From positions 482,154 to 546,153 of the forward strand of contig NZ_FRDI01000002.1 in the NCBI RefSeq assembly GCF_900143255.1: a DNA stretch of 64,000 bases, read 5' to 3'. Source of the stretch: Desulfovibrio litoralis DSM 11393 (GTDB lineage Bacteria > Desulfobacterota > Desulfovibrionia > Desulfovibrionales > Desulfovibrionaceae). The notes beneath the pieces are model-generated. The model saw only the letters and a list, made by a program, of their open reading frames with translations, ran no database searches and had not been told where the DNA came from. Positions within the stretch are counted from its first letter, which is position 1. Every line of letters begins with the position of its first letter. The position numbers and the translations under genes are program-made. Positions 41,332-50,037 of this stretch are shown here, piece after piece.

Positions 41332-41835
41332 TTATTGTTGTCCAATTTTATCAAGTTCTTGTTTAATCAGATCGGGTTGGTTTTTTATATTGTCCCCTAA
41401 AAAATTAACACATGAAGGATTAAAACATGACAGGTTAAAAAAAGTTTGAATGCGTTTTTCTAAAAGTACAAAAGTATCATTAAAAGCTTTTTGTATTTCA
41501 GCCTCAGTGCCTGTAACAGATGCCGGATCAGGCATTCCCCAATGCGTGCGAATAGCATCGCCTAAGAATAAAGGACAAGTTTCTCCATTTGCACTATCAC
41601 AGAGAGTTATTAGAATATCAGGTTTTTTTGAGATAAAATCCCAACTTTTACTTTTAAAATTATCCGTATTTATCCCATGCTTTTTTAATTCTTCCAAAGC
41701 CTTGGGGTGAATGTAGCCGGCGGGGTTACTTCCGGCACTTTCGGCAGAAAAACCCTTTGGGGCAAGTTTATTAAAAATGCCTTCCGCTAAAATAGAGCGA
41801 CATGAATTACCCGTACACAAAAATAAAATATTCAT
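41332..41835 (-). CDS. arsC: Arsenate reductase, thioredoxin-coupled (low-molecular-weight phosphatase fold)
   Basis: A 167-aa ArsC. The P-loop C7-T-G-N-S-C-R13-S is at the N-terminus. The redox Cys relay is C7, C79 (LITLCDSANGETC) and C87, as in pI258-type ArsC. The extended C-terminus (about 130-167) is longer than usual and has two more Cys. I start at ATG 41835, with GGGGA upstream; a longer frame to 41850 is less likely. It reduces arsenate to arsenite for export by the partner permease. A candidate ArsR operator lies 63 bp upstream. Confidence 0.93.
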   Translation of the reverse strand: MNILFLCTGNSCRSILAEGIFNKLAPKGFSAESAGSNPAGYIHPKALEELKKHGINTDNFKSKSWDFISKKPDILITLCDSANGETCPLFLGDAIRTHWGMPDPASVTGTEAEIQKAFNDTFVLLEKRIQTFFNLSCFNPSCVNFLGDNIKNQPDLIKQELDKIGQQ

Positions 41836-41897
41836 AATTTTCCCCTGCATAATTAAAATCTTTAAATCAATGCAACATAAATAAATTGTTCATTTCA

Positions 41898-41921
41898 ATA
41901 TTTCAACATTGCTTGAAATAT
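41898..41921. promoter_or_regulatory. Candidate ArsR-type operator upstream of arsC
   Basis: A perfect 9-bp inverted repeat ATATTTCAA-N6-TTGAAATAT. This is the type of site bound by ArsR/SmtB repressors. It lies 63-86 bp upstream of the arsC start. No arsR gene is in this cluster. Confidence 0.6.
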
Positions 41922-42019
41922 GTCAAGGATATTTTTTAGATATAAATAATTTTTTAAGTTTAGATAAATAACAAATGGGCTAGATATTGTTATCGTAGCC
42001 CATTTATAATTGGTTAGAT

Positions 42020-43708
42020 TTATTTCACAAAAAAACATTTAGGCCATGTGCATATTTTACAGTTCATGCAAAAGCCTCCTTCTCCCATTGAGGCTAACTC
42101 ATGTCTTGTGATAATCCGTCCTGCGAGCAGGCGAGATAAGAGGATATCAAAAAGCGTTGTTTTATAATATAAAGCACACGCCGGGACTCCGATAACTTGC
42201 ATTTCGCCGTTTTGCGGTTGTCTTATTGTTGAAACATCAGCTTTTGTTTGAGTAGGGTGGGTATTTATATTCTCAGATAAAATACGCCCAACTAAACTCA
42301 TTGTTCCCGGTAGGACAGGCGCTCCATACAGTGCATCTGTTAAACCGGCTTCTGTTAAAGCGTGTCTTGTTAGGTCTTCGGGATCAACGGATAGACCGCC
42401 CGTAGTGATTAATAAGTCAGCCCCTGCTTCTTTTATTGCTTGAATACTTTGTTGTATATGATTTTTATCGTCGGGAGCTATCTCGGTTTTTACAACAGTA
42501 CATTCATATTGTTCAACTTTTTTGCTAATGATGGGTATAAACTTATCTGTGATTAGCCCCTTAAATACCTCTGTTCCCGTAACCAAAATACCCACACGAG
42601 CTTTACGAAACGGAGCAACCGAAAATAACGGAGTAGAAAGACGCTGTAACGCCTCGGCAAAAATATGATCAGCGATATATAAAGGTATAACTCTTGTTCC
42701 GCCTATTTGACTTCCGGCTTCTACTATTGTCGCATCTTGGCGAGTCGCACACATGACATCTTCGAGCATGTTAAAGGCTTCTAGTCGTTTTTTATCTACA
42801 CAGAGTAACCCTCGTGTTGTGGCAGAAAAATTTATTTTACCTTCTTTGGGTGGCAATTCAAAAGTGATATTATTTCCGCTCATGCGTTTAGCAAAAGCTT
42901 TTACGCCATCATTTTCATGTATAAAACCATTGGGATTGTTATCTTCCACTGCAACAGAAAAACGACCGATTTGTTGAAGACGACAGACATCACCGGCTTC
43001 AAGTGTTTGCCCCGCTACAAACAGAGGACCTTTTTCTTTACCGGGAACAATTTGGGTCATATCGTGTAAAGCTTTTTTGCCTATGGCATCTTCGGCTTTA
43101 AGTATTTTTGTTTGCGGTAGGATTCTGTCGGTATCATTACACAGATAAGTATAAGGTGCTTCACCTTGGCAACCTCTACACAAAACACCGTCTTCTTGAG
43201 GGAAGGCTTCTTTACATTGCGGACAAATACCAATAGTGCCCATGTGAGAATGCCCCAATAAGTTTGGAATTATACGAATTGGTGCAATACTACAAATTGT
43301 GTCTCCGGCGGTTTTTATTTCTTTTAAGAGCTGTTCAGTATCTTGGTCTTTTTTAGCTTTTTGTTTTAAAAACCAAGAACTTATTTCAGGATAAGGCGCA
43401 AGTTTAGCAACATCAACATAAACTCTATAGCCTTCGCCTGTATATTTATCAAAAAGAGATAAAGCGTATCTGCCTAAATTTATTACTTTCATCCAGTTAT
43501 TTCCGACGCTACAGAGCGTAAGAAGTTGGACAGCATCAGGCAAACATTTTTTTGTTTCTACAACTGCTTCAAAAAGTACACCCTCAGGCAGGGCTTTTTT
43601 TGCCATAGCGACCATATAACCGCCAATTAATAAGCCCGGTGCGGGGTAACCATGAAATTGGGCGGCGTAATCTTTAAATTCTTCAAAAGTATAATTATCT
43701 ATATTCAT
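42020..43708 (-). CDS. FmdE/zinc-ribbon/molybdopterin-binding (MoeA-like) fusion
   Basis: A 562-aa fusion. Residues 1-150 form an FmdE domain (FEEFKDYAAQFHGYPAPGLLIGGYMV). Residues 162-182 form a zinc ribbon (ICPQCKEAFPQEDGVLCRGC). Residues about 365-505 form a MoaB/MogA/MoeA-type molybdopterin-binding domain (VGILVTGTEVFKGLI, ADLLITTGGLSVDPEDLTR). A Cys cluster ends the protein (CMNCKICTWPKC). Related fusions are found in sulfate reducers. It may act in loading molybdenum or tungsten cofactor onto a formate dehydrogenase or similar enzyme. No such enzyme is near. Function is inferred. Confidence 0.85.
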   Translation of the reverse strand: MNIDNYTFEEFKDYAAQFHGYPAPGLLIGGYMVAMAKKALPEGVLFEAVVETKKCLPDAVQLLTLCSVGNNWMKVINLGRYALSLFDKYTGEGYRVYVDVAKLAPYPEISSWFLKQKAKKDQDTEQLLKEIKTAGDTICSIAPIRIIPNLLGHSHMGTIGICPQCKEAFPQEDGVLCRGCQGEAPYTYLCNDTDRILPQTKILKAEDAIGKKALHDMTQIVPGKEKGPLFVAGQTLEAGDVCRLQQIGRFSVAVEDNNPNGFIHENDGVKAFAKRMSGNNITFELPPKEGKINFSATTRGLLCVDKKRLEAFNMLEDVMCATRQDATIVEAGSQIGGTRVIPLYIADHIFAEALQRLSTPLFSVAPFRKARVGILVTGTEVFKGLITDKFIPIISKKVEQYECTVVKTEIAPDDKNHIQQSIQAIKEAGADLLITTGGLSVDPEDLTRHALTEAGLTDALYGAPVLPGTMSLVGRILSENINTHPTQTKADVSTIRQPQNGEMQVIGVPACALYYKTTLFDILLSRLLAGRIITRHELASMGEGGFCMNCKICTWPKCFFVK

Positions 43709-43866
43709 AACAAGTTCCGTTGGGTTAAATCTATTTAGCTAAAAGCGTATCGCCTTGTTGATTATCAGGATTAAAATAATATATCAAGTTATGATCATGT
43801 TTTTTGTTAAATTCAACAGACTTGACTGGTAAATATGATATATAGTAAGCTTATATTATTAATTAT

Positions 43867-44051
43867 AAGCCCATTGCAAAACTCTGTTTTGCGTACTTTT
43901 GTCATCGTTTTATGCTCTGTATGCACATAGCATAAAACGTCTTAAGTCACAAAACCCACTCATTTTACAGGAAAATTAAATTTTCCTTATTCGTGGTTTT
44001 TGGAGTGTCTTTCTGACGAAAGCCACTTTGAGCCTATTGTGCAATAGTCTC
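43867..44051 (-). repeat. MITE-like repeat, copy D (185 bp, inverted)
   Basis: Reverse orientation to A-C. Left end AAGCCCATTGCAA, right end GCAATAGTCTC; flanking AATTAT (43861-43866) and AATTAT (44052-44057) form a 6-bp target duplication. The stem CGTTTTATGCT...AGCATAAAACG and the palindrome GGAAAATTAAATTTTCC are perfect. It fills most of the 43709-44093 gap. Confidence 0.85.
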
Positions 44052-44093
44052 AATTATAGAGTTCTTTTAACCCAGATAATATGAGCATTGATT

Positions 44094-45158
44094 ATGGAAA
44101 AAACAATTGCGTTTAAAGACGAGTACATGAAGCGTTTTGGTAAAAAATATGCAGATATTTTCAAAAATTTTTGTGGTCAAGTTTTAAACAGGATTGAGCG
44201 AGACGGGGTAGTTATACAGGAACAAAAGCGTGTGCTTGATGAGGCTGATCTTATTGCATATTTGCTTGATGAATATAACCAATGGACTCAAGATCTTCAG
44301 GCTGAACGCTATAAGAAATGTAAGGGAAGAACCGTTGAAGATGTAATGCTTTCCCATGCCCTTGGATATACGAATCATGTTTTTATTACTTTGGGTGAAA
44401 TAAAAGCTTTTACAAGTGGAGATTTTAATCAGATATATAGATTTTTAGGTCTATTTACTCGTTATTATTACGCTTCTAATATTCACAATGAATTAATTCA
44501 CGGAGGCGGTTATGCTTCTGGAAGTGGTATTGATCATGGTGGTTATGGTGATGCGGTGTCTGCTTGTTTTGCTTTAATGCGTCCTGATTGGGCAAAGTGT
44601 TTTTATCCTAAAGAGCTTGGTTTAATTAAGAAATGCCATCGTGATACAAATCGTATTGAAAGCCTTGTTGCCGGAATATTGCATGACAATGATGAGTGGA
44701 AAGAAAAAGCTTATAAAGATGCTCAAATATTTTTAAAGGGAAAACGTAGTGTGTCGGTACATGCGGCTATTTCTTATTTGTGTAATTTATATGATGCGGA
44801 TACTAGTGGTATGAGCAGTAACTTGGCTGTTTTAATGAAAAATTATCACAAAACTCCTTGGTTAACTCTACCGGGCGGATATTCAAATGTTATATCTCTT
44901 TACGGGTATTATTTAATGGGAAAAACATATCTTAGCGAGAGTGATTTTGCTAAGGTTGAGCGTCCTGCGGGTTCCGGGTGGTGGAATGAGTATATTGATG
45001 TATGTTTACAAAATCCACCAACTGCCTTAGATGAATTACCTATTATCTTTCCTGAACCTCTGGGTTTTCTTAACGAAGCTATGCGTTGGATAGAACAAGG
45101 TCCTCCATTGGGTACAGTTCGTTTGGCGATGGATATCCCCAGAGAAAATCGAAGATAA
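44094..45158 (+). CDS. Helical protein of unknown function
   Basis: A 354-aa soluble, mostly helical protein with no family that I can name. The start has no strong ribosome site: ATG 44094 is preferred over the in-frame TTG 44088. Notable are a Gly/His-rich patch (IHGGGYASGSGIDHGGYGD) and a helix region (AGILHDNDEWKEKAYKDAQIFLKGKRSVSVHAAISYLCNLYDAD). The latter loosely recalls immunity proteins such as Imm49, but the match is weak. A MITE-like repeat lies just upstream. It is followed by lipA on the same strand, 70 bp away. Confidence 0.65.
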   Translation: MEKTIAFKDEYMKRFGKKYADIFKNFCGQVLNRIERDGVVIQEQKRVLDEADLIAYLLDEYNQWTQDLQAERYKKCKGRTVEDVMLSHALGYTNHVFITLGEIKAFTSGDFNQIYRFLGLFTRYYYASNIHNELIHGGGYASGSGIDHGGYGDAVSACFALMRPDWAKCFYPKELGLIKKCHRDTNRIESLVAGILHDNDEWKEKAYKDAQIFLKGKRSVSVHAAISYLCNLYDADTSGMSSNLAVLMKNYHKTPWLTLPGGYSNVISLYGYYLMGKTYLSESDFAKVERPAGSGWWNEYIDVCLQNPPTALDELPIIFPEPLGFLNEAMRWIEQGPPLGTVRLAMDIPRENRR

Positions 45159-45228
45159 TATATATTGCGTTTAAGTTTAACAATTTCTAAATATTAATTG
45201 AAATTATAATGTGTGGGCTATTAAATAA

Positions 45229-46119
45229 ATGAATCAAAATACACCCCAAAAAGCCTTGCGTATCCCCCCTTGGTTGCGTATTAAACTGCCTAAAGTCGGG
45301 GAGCATAAAGAGCGTTTTGTTTTAACTAAAGACAATGTTGATAAGCTTGGGTTACATACTGTTTGCCAAAGTGCAAAATGCCCGAATATGTGCCAGTGTT
45401 TTAGCGCAGGGACGGCAACATTTTTACTTTTGGGGAATATTTGCACTCGCAACTGTGCGTTTTGTAATATTGAAAGTGGCAAGGTTGTTTCTCCTGATCA
45501 AAATGAACCTAAAAACATAGCTTTAGCGGCTAAAGAACTAGGTTTAAAGCATGTTGTTTTGACTTCGGTTACTCGAGATGATTTGCCAGACGGCGGAGCA
45601 GGTCAGTTTGCACAAAGTATTTATTATCTGCGTGAAATGATAGATGATATTAGTATTGAGGTTTTGATTCCTGACTTCCAAGGCTGTGAACATGCCCTTA
45701 AAATGGTGATGGACGCCAAGCCTGATATTATTAATCATAATGTTGAAACAACTCCGAATCTTTACAACACAATACGCCCCGAAGCGAATTATAAACAGAG
45801 TCTTGAACTTTTAAGAAGAGTGAAACAAGCCGGATTTATTAGTAAAAGTGGTTTTATGGTGGGGCTTGGCGAAACAGAAGACGAAATCAAGACCCTGCTT
45901 TCCGACCTCGCAGGGGTAGAGTGTGATATTGTAACTGTTGGACAGTATATGCAACCCACACGCAAGCATATGCAAGTTTTGAGTTATGTAGAACCTGAAC
46001 TTTTTGACAGCTACGCAAAGTATGGGCAACAACTGGGAATTCCTTATGTTTTTTCGGCTCCATTAGTGAGAAGTAGCTTTAATGCTTTAGATATTTATAA
46101 GGAATTTAAAAAACTCTAG
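45229..46119 (+). CDS. lipA: Lipoyl synthase
   Basis: A 296-aa radical-SAM enzyme that inserts two sulfurs into octanoyl-protein. The auxiliary cluster motif C-x4-C-x5-C is in TVCQSAKCPNMCQCFS. The SAM cluster motif C-x3-C-x2-C is CTRNCAFC. The C-terminal R-S-S-F motif (VRSSFNA) completes auxiliary-cluster binding. It requires an octanoyltransferase, which is not in the window. Start is the first ATG. Confidence 0.97.
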   Translation: MNQNTPQKALRIPPWLRIKLPKVGEHKERFVLTKDNVDKLGLHTVCQSAKCPNMCQCFSAGTATFLLLGNICTRNCAFCNIESGKVVSPDQNEPKNIALAAKELGLKHVVLTSVTRDDLPDGGAGQFAQSIYYLREMIDDISIEVLIPDFQGCEHALKMVMDAKPDIINHNVETTPNLYNTIRPEANYKQSLELLRRVKQAGFISKSGFMVGLGETEDEIKTLLSDLAGVECDIVTVGQYMQPTRKHMQVLSYVEPELFDSYAKYGQQLGIPYVFSAPLVRSSFNALDIYKEFKKL

Positions 46120-46318
46120 AAAAAGTCTAGATTATTTACAAAAAATTTCTTACAACCTGCTGAATTTATATGAAAAAAATCTTTGAAAAAACGCTTTTAT
46201 CACTTGACTTGTTTTAATAAAAGATTAAATTAATCCCAATTGAGACAGTTGTTTCAATTTTTTGAAAATATGAATATTGGCTTTTATTTTTTATATAATG
46301 AGGTTGCATTAACATATT

Positions 46319-47011
46319 ATGAAGCGACGAGCGTATCTTTTGTCCGGTAAAATATCCGGTCTGTGTTCTTCTCTGTTTCTTGCTTGTTTATTTTGTTTCC
46401 TTTTTGTGCTGTCTTGGTTATTGTCTCCTTTTTTAGAGATAGCCGGTTTTAATTTGCCTTTTAACAACCACATGCCTGTGGTTGCTGCACAAGATTTTTC
46501 CGTAAAAACTGCATATGGTAAAGAATGGTCTGTTATGCTTGCCGATACAAAAGGTGCATATCTTGGTATCAGTGGTGGAACAGCACCCCTTTCTTTGATG
46601 TACAGCCCTGAAGGTGATGTAATCGCTTTGCCCGGCAATAATGGACATGACTTTATTGCTCTTTTTTCTAACAGAACAGAATACGCCAAATATGTGCCTT
46701 ATTCAGACGGGCGTTTTAATTCTTTCGACTTGCATGTTCCTGTTGTGCAATATTCTGTTGGCGAAGCTAAAGCTGATTGGATACCTTTTGGTTTTGAACA
46801 AAATTCATTTGACAATCTTTTAACAACAGAAACCGTTCCAACTTTTGGAGGCGGAGATCTTAAAGATTCCGGATATTTGGACAATAAAGAAGCGAGACAA
46901 GACGTTGTTCCTAATATTCAACTTATGATTAATGATAGTAACACCCCGTCTGATTACAAACATGACTCAGATGACGAAAGTAAAATGGAATTGTTAAATT
47001 CACAAGTTTAA
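46319..47011 (+). CDS. Membrane-anchored or secreted protein, unknown
   Basis: A 230-aa protein with a basic N-terminus and a hydrophobic segment (about 13-40, SSLFLACLFCFLFVLSWLLS), so it is exported or anchored with its soluble domain outside. The body is beta-rich (YGKEWSVMLADTKGAYLGISGGTAPLSLMYSPEGDVIALPG in parts). The tail is Asp/Ser-rich and likely disordered. No family recognised. It is followed by a strong terminator. Confidence 0.65.
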   Translation: MKRRAYLLSGKISGLCSSLFLACLFCFLFVLSWLLSPFLEIAGFNLPFNNHMPVVAAQDFSVKTAYGKEWSVMLADTKGAYLGISGGTAPLSLMYSPEGDVIALPGNNGHDFIALFSNRTEYAKYVPYSDGRFNSFDLHVPVVQYSVGEAKADWIPFGFEQNSFDNLLTTETVPTFGGGDLKDSGYLDNKEARQDVVPNIQLMINDSNTPSDYKHDSDDESKMELLNSQV

Positions 47012-47032
47012 TTAAAATGAAAATATCTTTTT

Positions 47033-47061
47033 AAAGGTCGGTTTTATCCCGACCTTTTTTT
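47033..47061 (+). terminator. Terminator after the exported-protein gene
   Basis: AAAGGTCGG stem with CCGACCTTT, a short loop, and a T run. Confidence 0.88.
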
Positions 47062-47123
47062 GTATTAAGAATACTGTTTAATTTTTGTGAATGAAAGTTT
47101 AGAATCTGAAAAATGAAACAGTT

Positions 47124-47160
47124 ATGCACCTGTAAGCTATTTCAAGTTTTACAGGTGCAT
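47124..47160. repeat. Perfect 12-bp inverted repeat near the 3' end of the coo operon
   Basis: ATGCACCTGTAA (47124-47135) and TTACAGGTGCAT (47149-47160) with a 13-nt loop. Neither strand has a convincing T tract. It lies about 84 bp after the cooF-like stop on the minus strand. It may be a 3' mRNA stabiliser or a protein site; unproven. Confidence 0.5.
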
Positions 47161-47216
47161 ATAAAAAAGCGATTTATTTAATACGGTTTAAGAGCATAAG
47201 ACGTTGAAAAAATATT

Positions 47217-47241
47217 CAAAACAGAGTCTTGCAATGATCTT
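47217..47241 (-). repeat. Trace of a MITE-like end
   Basis: CAAAACAGAGTCTTGCAATG then ATCTT matches the right end of the MITE family (CAAAACAGAGTTTTGCAATG then GTCTT) with two changes. No left end is found. It abuts the stop codon of the cooF-like gene. Confidence 0.5.
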
Positions 47242-47243
47242 TA

Positions 47244-47900
47244 TTAAGGCATATCTGTTTCATGAACGGCAGAATCGTCAGCTAAAGGAAGCGGGGCATT
47301 TTTAGCTTTTAACAGTCTGTATTCTTGGATTGTTACTTTTGTTAAAGCCTTTGCCGGACACGCTTCGACACAGGCACTTACATTTCTGTTTTCTTTTTTG
47401 CTAAGTTCTTGACAAAGATCACAGCGAACGGCAACGACTCTTGGTTCTGAGTGTGCAAGTCTTGCTTGTTCTTCTTCCGAAAGTTTAACAAAAGAACGTG
47501 TAATCGCACCATAAGGACACGCCATCATACAAATTTCACAACCCGCACAAAATTGTGGACGCATTACCACTTTTCCCCCATTGGTTTGTATGAGGGCGTG
47601 AGTTGGACAAACCTTTGCACAAGGAGCGTTTTCACATTGGCGACATTGTATGGGGAGTTTTGTTGTTCCCGATTTTATGACATGAATTCTTGACGGCAAG
47701 TCTTTACGGCGTTTTACGGCTTCTTTAATAGACATGTCATAATGAGAGGCAATACAGGCAATTTCGCATTTATGACAACCACGACATTTATTGGTGTCGG
47801 CATAAATAACATAATTGGCAAGGTCATTATTCTCAAACGGGTCGTTTGAGTGTGTTGTTGTTTTTTCTGAATACTGTGTGTTTTGGGTTTGTTCCGTCAT
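47244..47900 (-). CDS. cooF: 4Fe-4S ferredoxin-like electron-transfer subunit (CooF-like)
   Basis: A 218-aa iron-sulfur protein with four 4Fe-4S motifs: CRGCHKCEIAC; CRQCENAPCAKVCP; CAGCEICMMACP; and CDLCQELSKKENRNVSACVEACP, the last with a longer loop. CooF carries electrons between CO dehydrogenase and the hydrogenase in Rhodospirillum; related proteins (HydN, HycB) do similar jobs. It is last in the operon, as in Desulfovibrio. No cooS (CO dehydrogenase) is in the window, so the partner may be elsewhere or different. Confidence 0.9.
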   Translation of the reverse strand: MTEQTQNTQYSEKTTTHSNDPFENNDLANYVIYADTNKCRGCHKCEIACIASHYDMSIKEAVKRRKDLPSRIHVIKSGTTKLPIQCRQCENAPCAKVCPTHALIQTNGGKVVMRPQFCAGCEICMMACPYGAITRSFVKLSEEEQARLAHSEPRVVAVRCDLCQELSKKENRNVSACVEACPAKALTKVTIQEYRLLKAKNAPLPLADDSAVHETDMP

Positions 47901-47927
47901 AGTTTGTCCTTTGCCAGGGCTATAGTC

Positions 47928-48287
47928 TTATTGACAGGTTTTTACTGTAATAGATGATATATATAGTTCTCTTCCGCCTTTCCATTCTACCTTGTCTTTA
48001 GAACAAAGCGGACATGAAAAACTACGTTTTATTGTTTTTACTTCTTTTTTACACTCCATACAATAACCGTGCATGGCTTGTTTTTCTATTGTCAGCAGAG
48101 CATTTTGAGCCTTAGTGTTTTCAGCTAAGAGTTTAAAACATGCCTCTAAGGTCTTTATTTCTAAGTCTACCAATACTCCGACATTGATATATATTTCTTT
48201 AACTTCTAAGTTTTGATTGTCAGAATGTTTATTTAATTCTTCCAAGACAATTTTTAAAAGCGGGGTTGCAATAGCCAGTTCGTGCAT
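47928..48287 (-). CDS. hypA: Hydrogenase nickel-incorporation protein HypA
   Basis: A 119-aa nickel chaperone. MHE starts the protein, with His2 as nickel ligand, and the zinc site is CMECKKEVKTIKRSFSCPLC (two CxxC). It delivers Ni to the CooH large subunit. It lies 3 bp after cooH and 27 bp before cooF. This placement in the operon is the same as that known for Desulfovibrio vulgaris. Confidence 0.95.
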   Translation of the reverse strand: MHELAIATPLLKIVLEELNKHSDNQNLEVKEIYINVGVLVDLEIKTLEACFKLLAENTKAQNALLTIEKQAMHGYCMECKKEVKTIKRSFSCPLCSKDKVEWKGGRELYISSITVKTCQ

Positions 48288-48290
48288 ATT

Positions 48291-49382
48291 TTATCTTTCG
48301 GTACACGAAACACAAGGGTCAATACTGTTTACGATTAACGGTATATCGGCTAAAGCACAATCTTTCATCATTACCTTTAGAGCTTCCCAGTTCATGTAAG
48401 AAGGAACACGCCATTTAAGACGAGTAGGAATATCAGACTCGTCTGTTCTGATATAATAAAACAATTCGCCTCTTGGGGCTTCTGTTCTGGCAACAGCCTG
48501 ACCAGCAGGAATGGTTTGCAATTCTGCAAAGCATGAACCTTCGGGCATTTGTTCGGTTACTTGTTCAAGTATATGAATTGATTCTAATGTTTCACGCAGG
48601 CGTACCATTGCTCTTGCGTGTACATCGCCACCTGTCTCTGTGATTACGTTAAACTTTAGTTTGTCATAAACGGCATAGGGCGTATCACGGCGTACATCAA
48701 GACAAACTCCGCTTCCTCTTGCCACCGGTCCGACAAGTCCGTATTGGCGTACTTCATCGGCGTTAATTTTTCCTACGCCTTTGGTGCGTTTTAGTATCAT
48801 AGAGTCATTTTGATATATTTCAATAAGTTCGGCAATATGAGTTTTTAATTGGTTAGTGCTTTTGCTTACAAACTGTAAAAGTGAAGAATCAACGTCATAT
48901 TTTACTCCGCCGATACAGTTAGCCGCAAGATCCATTCTGTTTCCGTATACTGTTTCTTTAACGTCTTGCATGATTTCACGCACTTCCATCATGTGCATAA
49001 ACAAAGATTTATAGCCGATTATATGTGCTAAAATTGCAACGTTAAAAAGATGAGAAGCCACACGCTTTATTTCATCAGCATAAACTCTTAAATATTGAGC
49101 CCTTTGAGGAACTTTTATCTCAGCAAGGTTCTCAAGAGCCATACAATAAGTTAAAGGGTGAGAATTTGAACATAAAGAACAAACTCGTTCGGTCAGTACG
49201 ATATTTTGAAAAAAGTTTCGTTTGGTGGCGAGAGCTTCCATTCCTCTATGGACATGACCTGAGGTGATTTCTACTTTTTTTACAAGTTCACCTTCGGTAG
49301 TTAAGCGAAAATACATGGGTTCTTCCAATGCCACATGCACGGGACCAATAGGTAGGGTAAATTCTTTAATTGTTGTTTCCAT
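48291..49382 (-). CDS. cooH: NiFe hydrogenase large subunit, group 4 (CooH-like)
   Basis: A 363-aa catalytic subunit. The Ni-Fe site ligands are C68-x-x-C71 (RVCSLCSNSHPLTYC) and C357-x-x-C360 (DPCVSCTER). The protein stops three residues after the last Cys, so there is no C-terminal peptide for a maturation protease to remove. The CooH of Rhodospirillum is described as lacking this extension too. It sits between cooU and hypA. It should oxidise or evolve H2 in the complex, coupled to ion pumping. Confidence 0.94.
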   Translation of the reverse strand: METTIKEFTLPIGPVHVALEEPMYFRLTTEGELVKKVEITSGHVHRGMEALATKRNFFQNIVLTERVCSLCSNSHPLTYCMALENLAEIKVPQRAQYLRVYADEIKRVASHLFNVAILAHIIGYKSLFMHMMEVREIMQDVKETVYGNRMDLAANCIGGVKYDVDSSLLQFVSKSTNQLKTHIAELIEIYQNDSMILKRTKGVGKINADEVRQYGLVGPVARGSGVCLDVRRDTPYAVYDKLKFNVITETGGDVHARAMVRLRETLESIHILEQVTEQMPEGSCFAELQTIPAGQAVARTEAPRGELFYYIRTDESDIPTRLKWRVPSYMNWEALKVMMKDCALADIPLIVNSIDPCVSCTER

Positions 49383-49422
49383 ATAATTACCTTAATAAGG
49401 TTAAATTTTTTGACTGGTTTTA

Positions 49423-50037
49423 TTAAGCATCTTTTTTGACGGGAGTAAACTTTGGTTCGATTACTTGAGGTAAGACGGCTGTAACAATCGCTTTTTCGTA
49501 TGCCATTTTTTGTGCGGCGTTAGAACTCATGATCTTTTCCCACAGGTCTTTTGTGTTTGCACTGTTTGATAAGGCAGAAAACGGAACGAGTTGATCCATA
49601 ATACCGGCATCAAGACGTTCGTCTAAAAAGAGACGTTTGGGGTTTGGGTGGTTTATAATATTGATATTATACATCTCTTTAAACTCTCTTTCGTTCCAAT
49701 CAGCATTTTGAAACCAAGGGGTAATTGAAGGAACGGGAAGAGTTTCGGCGTTATCATCAGAATAAAGAGGGGCGGTAACCGTAAAAGTAAAATTACCAAC
49801 AACAAAATGATAGGCAATCGCAAGTCTTTTGTTCTGGTCGTTTCTTTTTACGGAATAAGCCGTAATAGTGCAAAGTCTGGCGGAGCAACTAGCTAACATT
49901 TGAGCCAAGGGTTCTATTTTGTCAGGCGACTCTAAATTAAGCCAACCAAAAATATTTTCTTTTTCATCATTAGTCCAACTTGCATATTTTTTTAGCAATT
50001 CAAATATTTTTTCATCTAATTGTTCTTTATTCATCAT
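49423..50037 (-). CDS. cooU: Hydrogenase subunit CooU (NuoC-like)
   Basis: A 204-aa protein of the complex I 30-kDa family, with the segment WNEREFKEMYNINIINHPNPKRLFLDE. It forms part of the soluble arm that holds the Fe-S proteins. It overlaps cooX by 11 bp. The start may be either of the two neighbouring ATG codons (50037 or 50034). Confidence 0.88.
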   Translation of the reverse strand: MMNKEQLDEKIFELLKKYASWTNDEKENIFGWLNLESPDKIEPLAQMLASCSARLCTITAYSVKRNDQNKRLAIAYHFVVGNFTFTVTAPLYSDDNAETLPVPSITPWFQNADWNEREFKEMYNINIINHPNPKRLFLDERLDAGIMDQLVPFSALSNSANTKDLWEKIMSSNAAQKMAYEKAIVTAVLPQVIEPKFTPVKKDA

